From Actinomycetota bacterium (GTDB taxonomy: Bacteria > Actinomycetota > Actinomycetes > Actinomycetales > Microbacteriaceae): DNA of 6,321 nt. The stretch spans positions 1 to 6,321 of the forward strand of contig WLFX01000059.1 of NCBI GenBank assembly GCA_009703545.1. Reading direction: 5' to 3'. The notes under the pieces are model-generated. The model saw nothing but the letters and a program-made list of their open reading frames with translations. It was not told the origin of the DNA and ran no database searches. Of the stretch, positions 6,266 to 6,321 are shown piece after piece (within the stretch, counting starts at the first letter, position 1; each line of letters opens with the position of its first letter). The translations under genes were made by a program, and so were the position numbers.

Positions 6266-6321
6266 TGTTCTTTCGCTTTCTGCACTCGCTTCGGGACGGA
6301 TGCGGGAGGTTCTGGTCGCGA

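Noticed and set aside
1..6321. A novel defence, mobile or biosynthetic system.
   Set aside because: All eight genes are recognised families in a gene order known for Actinobacteria. There are no transposase or integrase genes, no inverted terminal repeats, no CRISPR-like spacing, no tRNA and no obvious shift in composition.

Overview
The window looks like ordinary chromosomal DNA from an actinobacterium, most probably of the family Microbacteriaceae. Three things point there: the gene order rplS - lepB - rnhB - DUF2469 - yraN - comM - dprA, the presence of a DUF2469 protein (a family I know only from Actinobacteria), and the close resemblance of the LepB, RnhB and phosphodiesterase sequences to Microbacteriaceae forms. 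G+C is roughly in the high fifties by eye, lower than in many members of that family. I place it by recognition of protein sequences, not by a search.

All eight genes lie on the minus strand, so transcription runs from high to low coordinates. At the right end is rplS (ribosomal protein bL19, 5918-6265). It is followed after 14 nt by a strong hairpin (5867-5903), probably a terminator or attenuator. Next come lepB (signal peptidase I, 5123-5812), rnhB (RNase HII, 4477-5133, starting inside the end of lepB) and a DUF2469 gene (4139-4465). A 99-bp gap holds an imperfect 19-bp tandem repeat. Then comes a tightly packed trio, yraN - comM - dprA (4039 down to 949), joined by two ATGA start/stop overlaps. 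Last is a calcineurin-like phosphodiesterase (7-933), 15 bp after dprA. No stretch of 300 bp lacks a gene; the two largest gaps are 105 bp and 99 bp.

Functionally the block mixes housekeeping genes (translation, protein export, removal of RNA from RNA/DNA hybrids) with genes for handling single-stranded DNA. DprA loads RecA on incoming single strands, ComM is an AAA+ branch-migration helicase in natural transformation, and YraN is a nuclease-fold protein usually found beside them. The phosphodiesterase and the DUF2469 protein are the least understood members.

I found no mobile element, CRISPR array, RNA gene or sign of horizontal transfer, and no convincing undescribed system. The best points for a second look are the conserved but uncharacterised DUF2469 gene, the phosphodiesterase coupled to dprA, an unusual residue near the ComM C-terminus, and the small repeat upstream of yraN.
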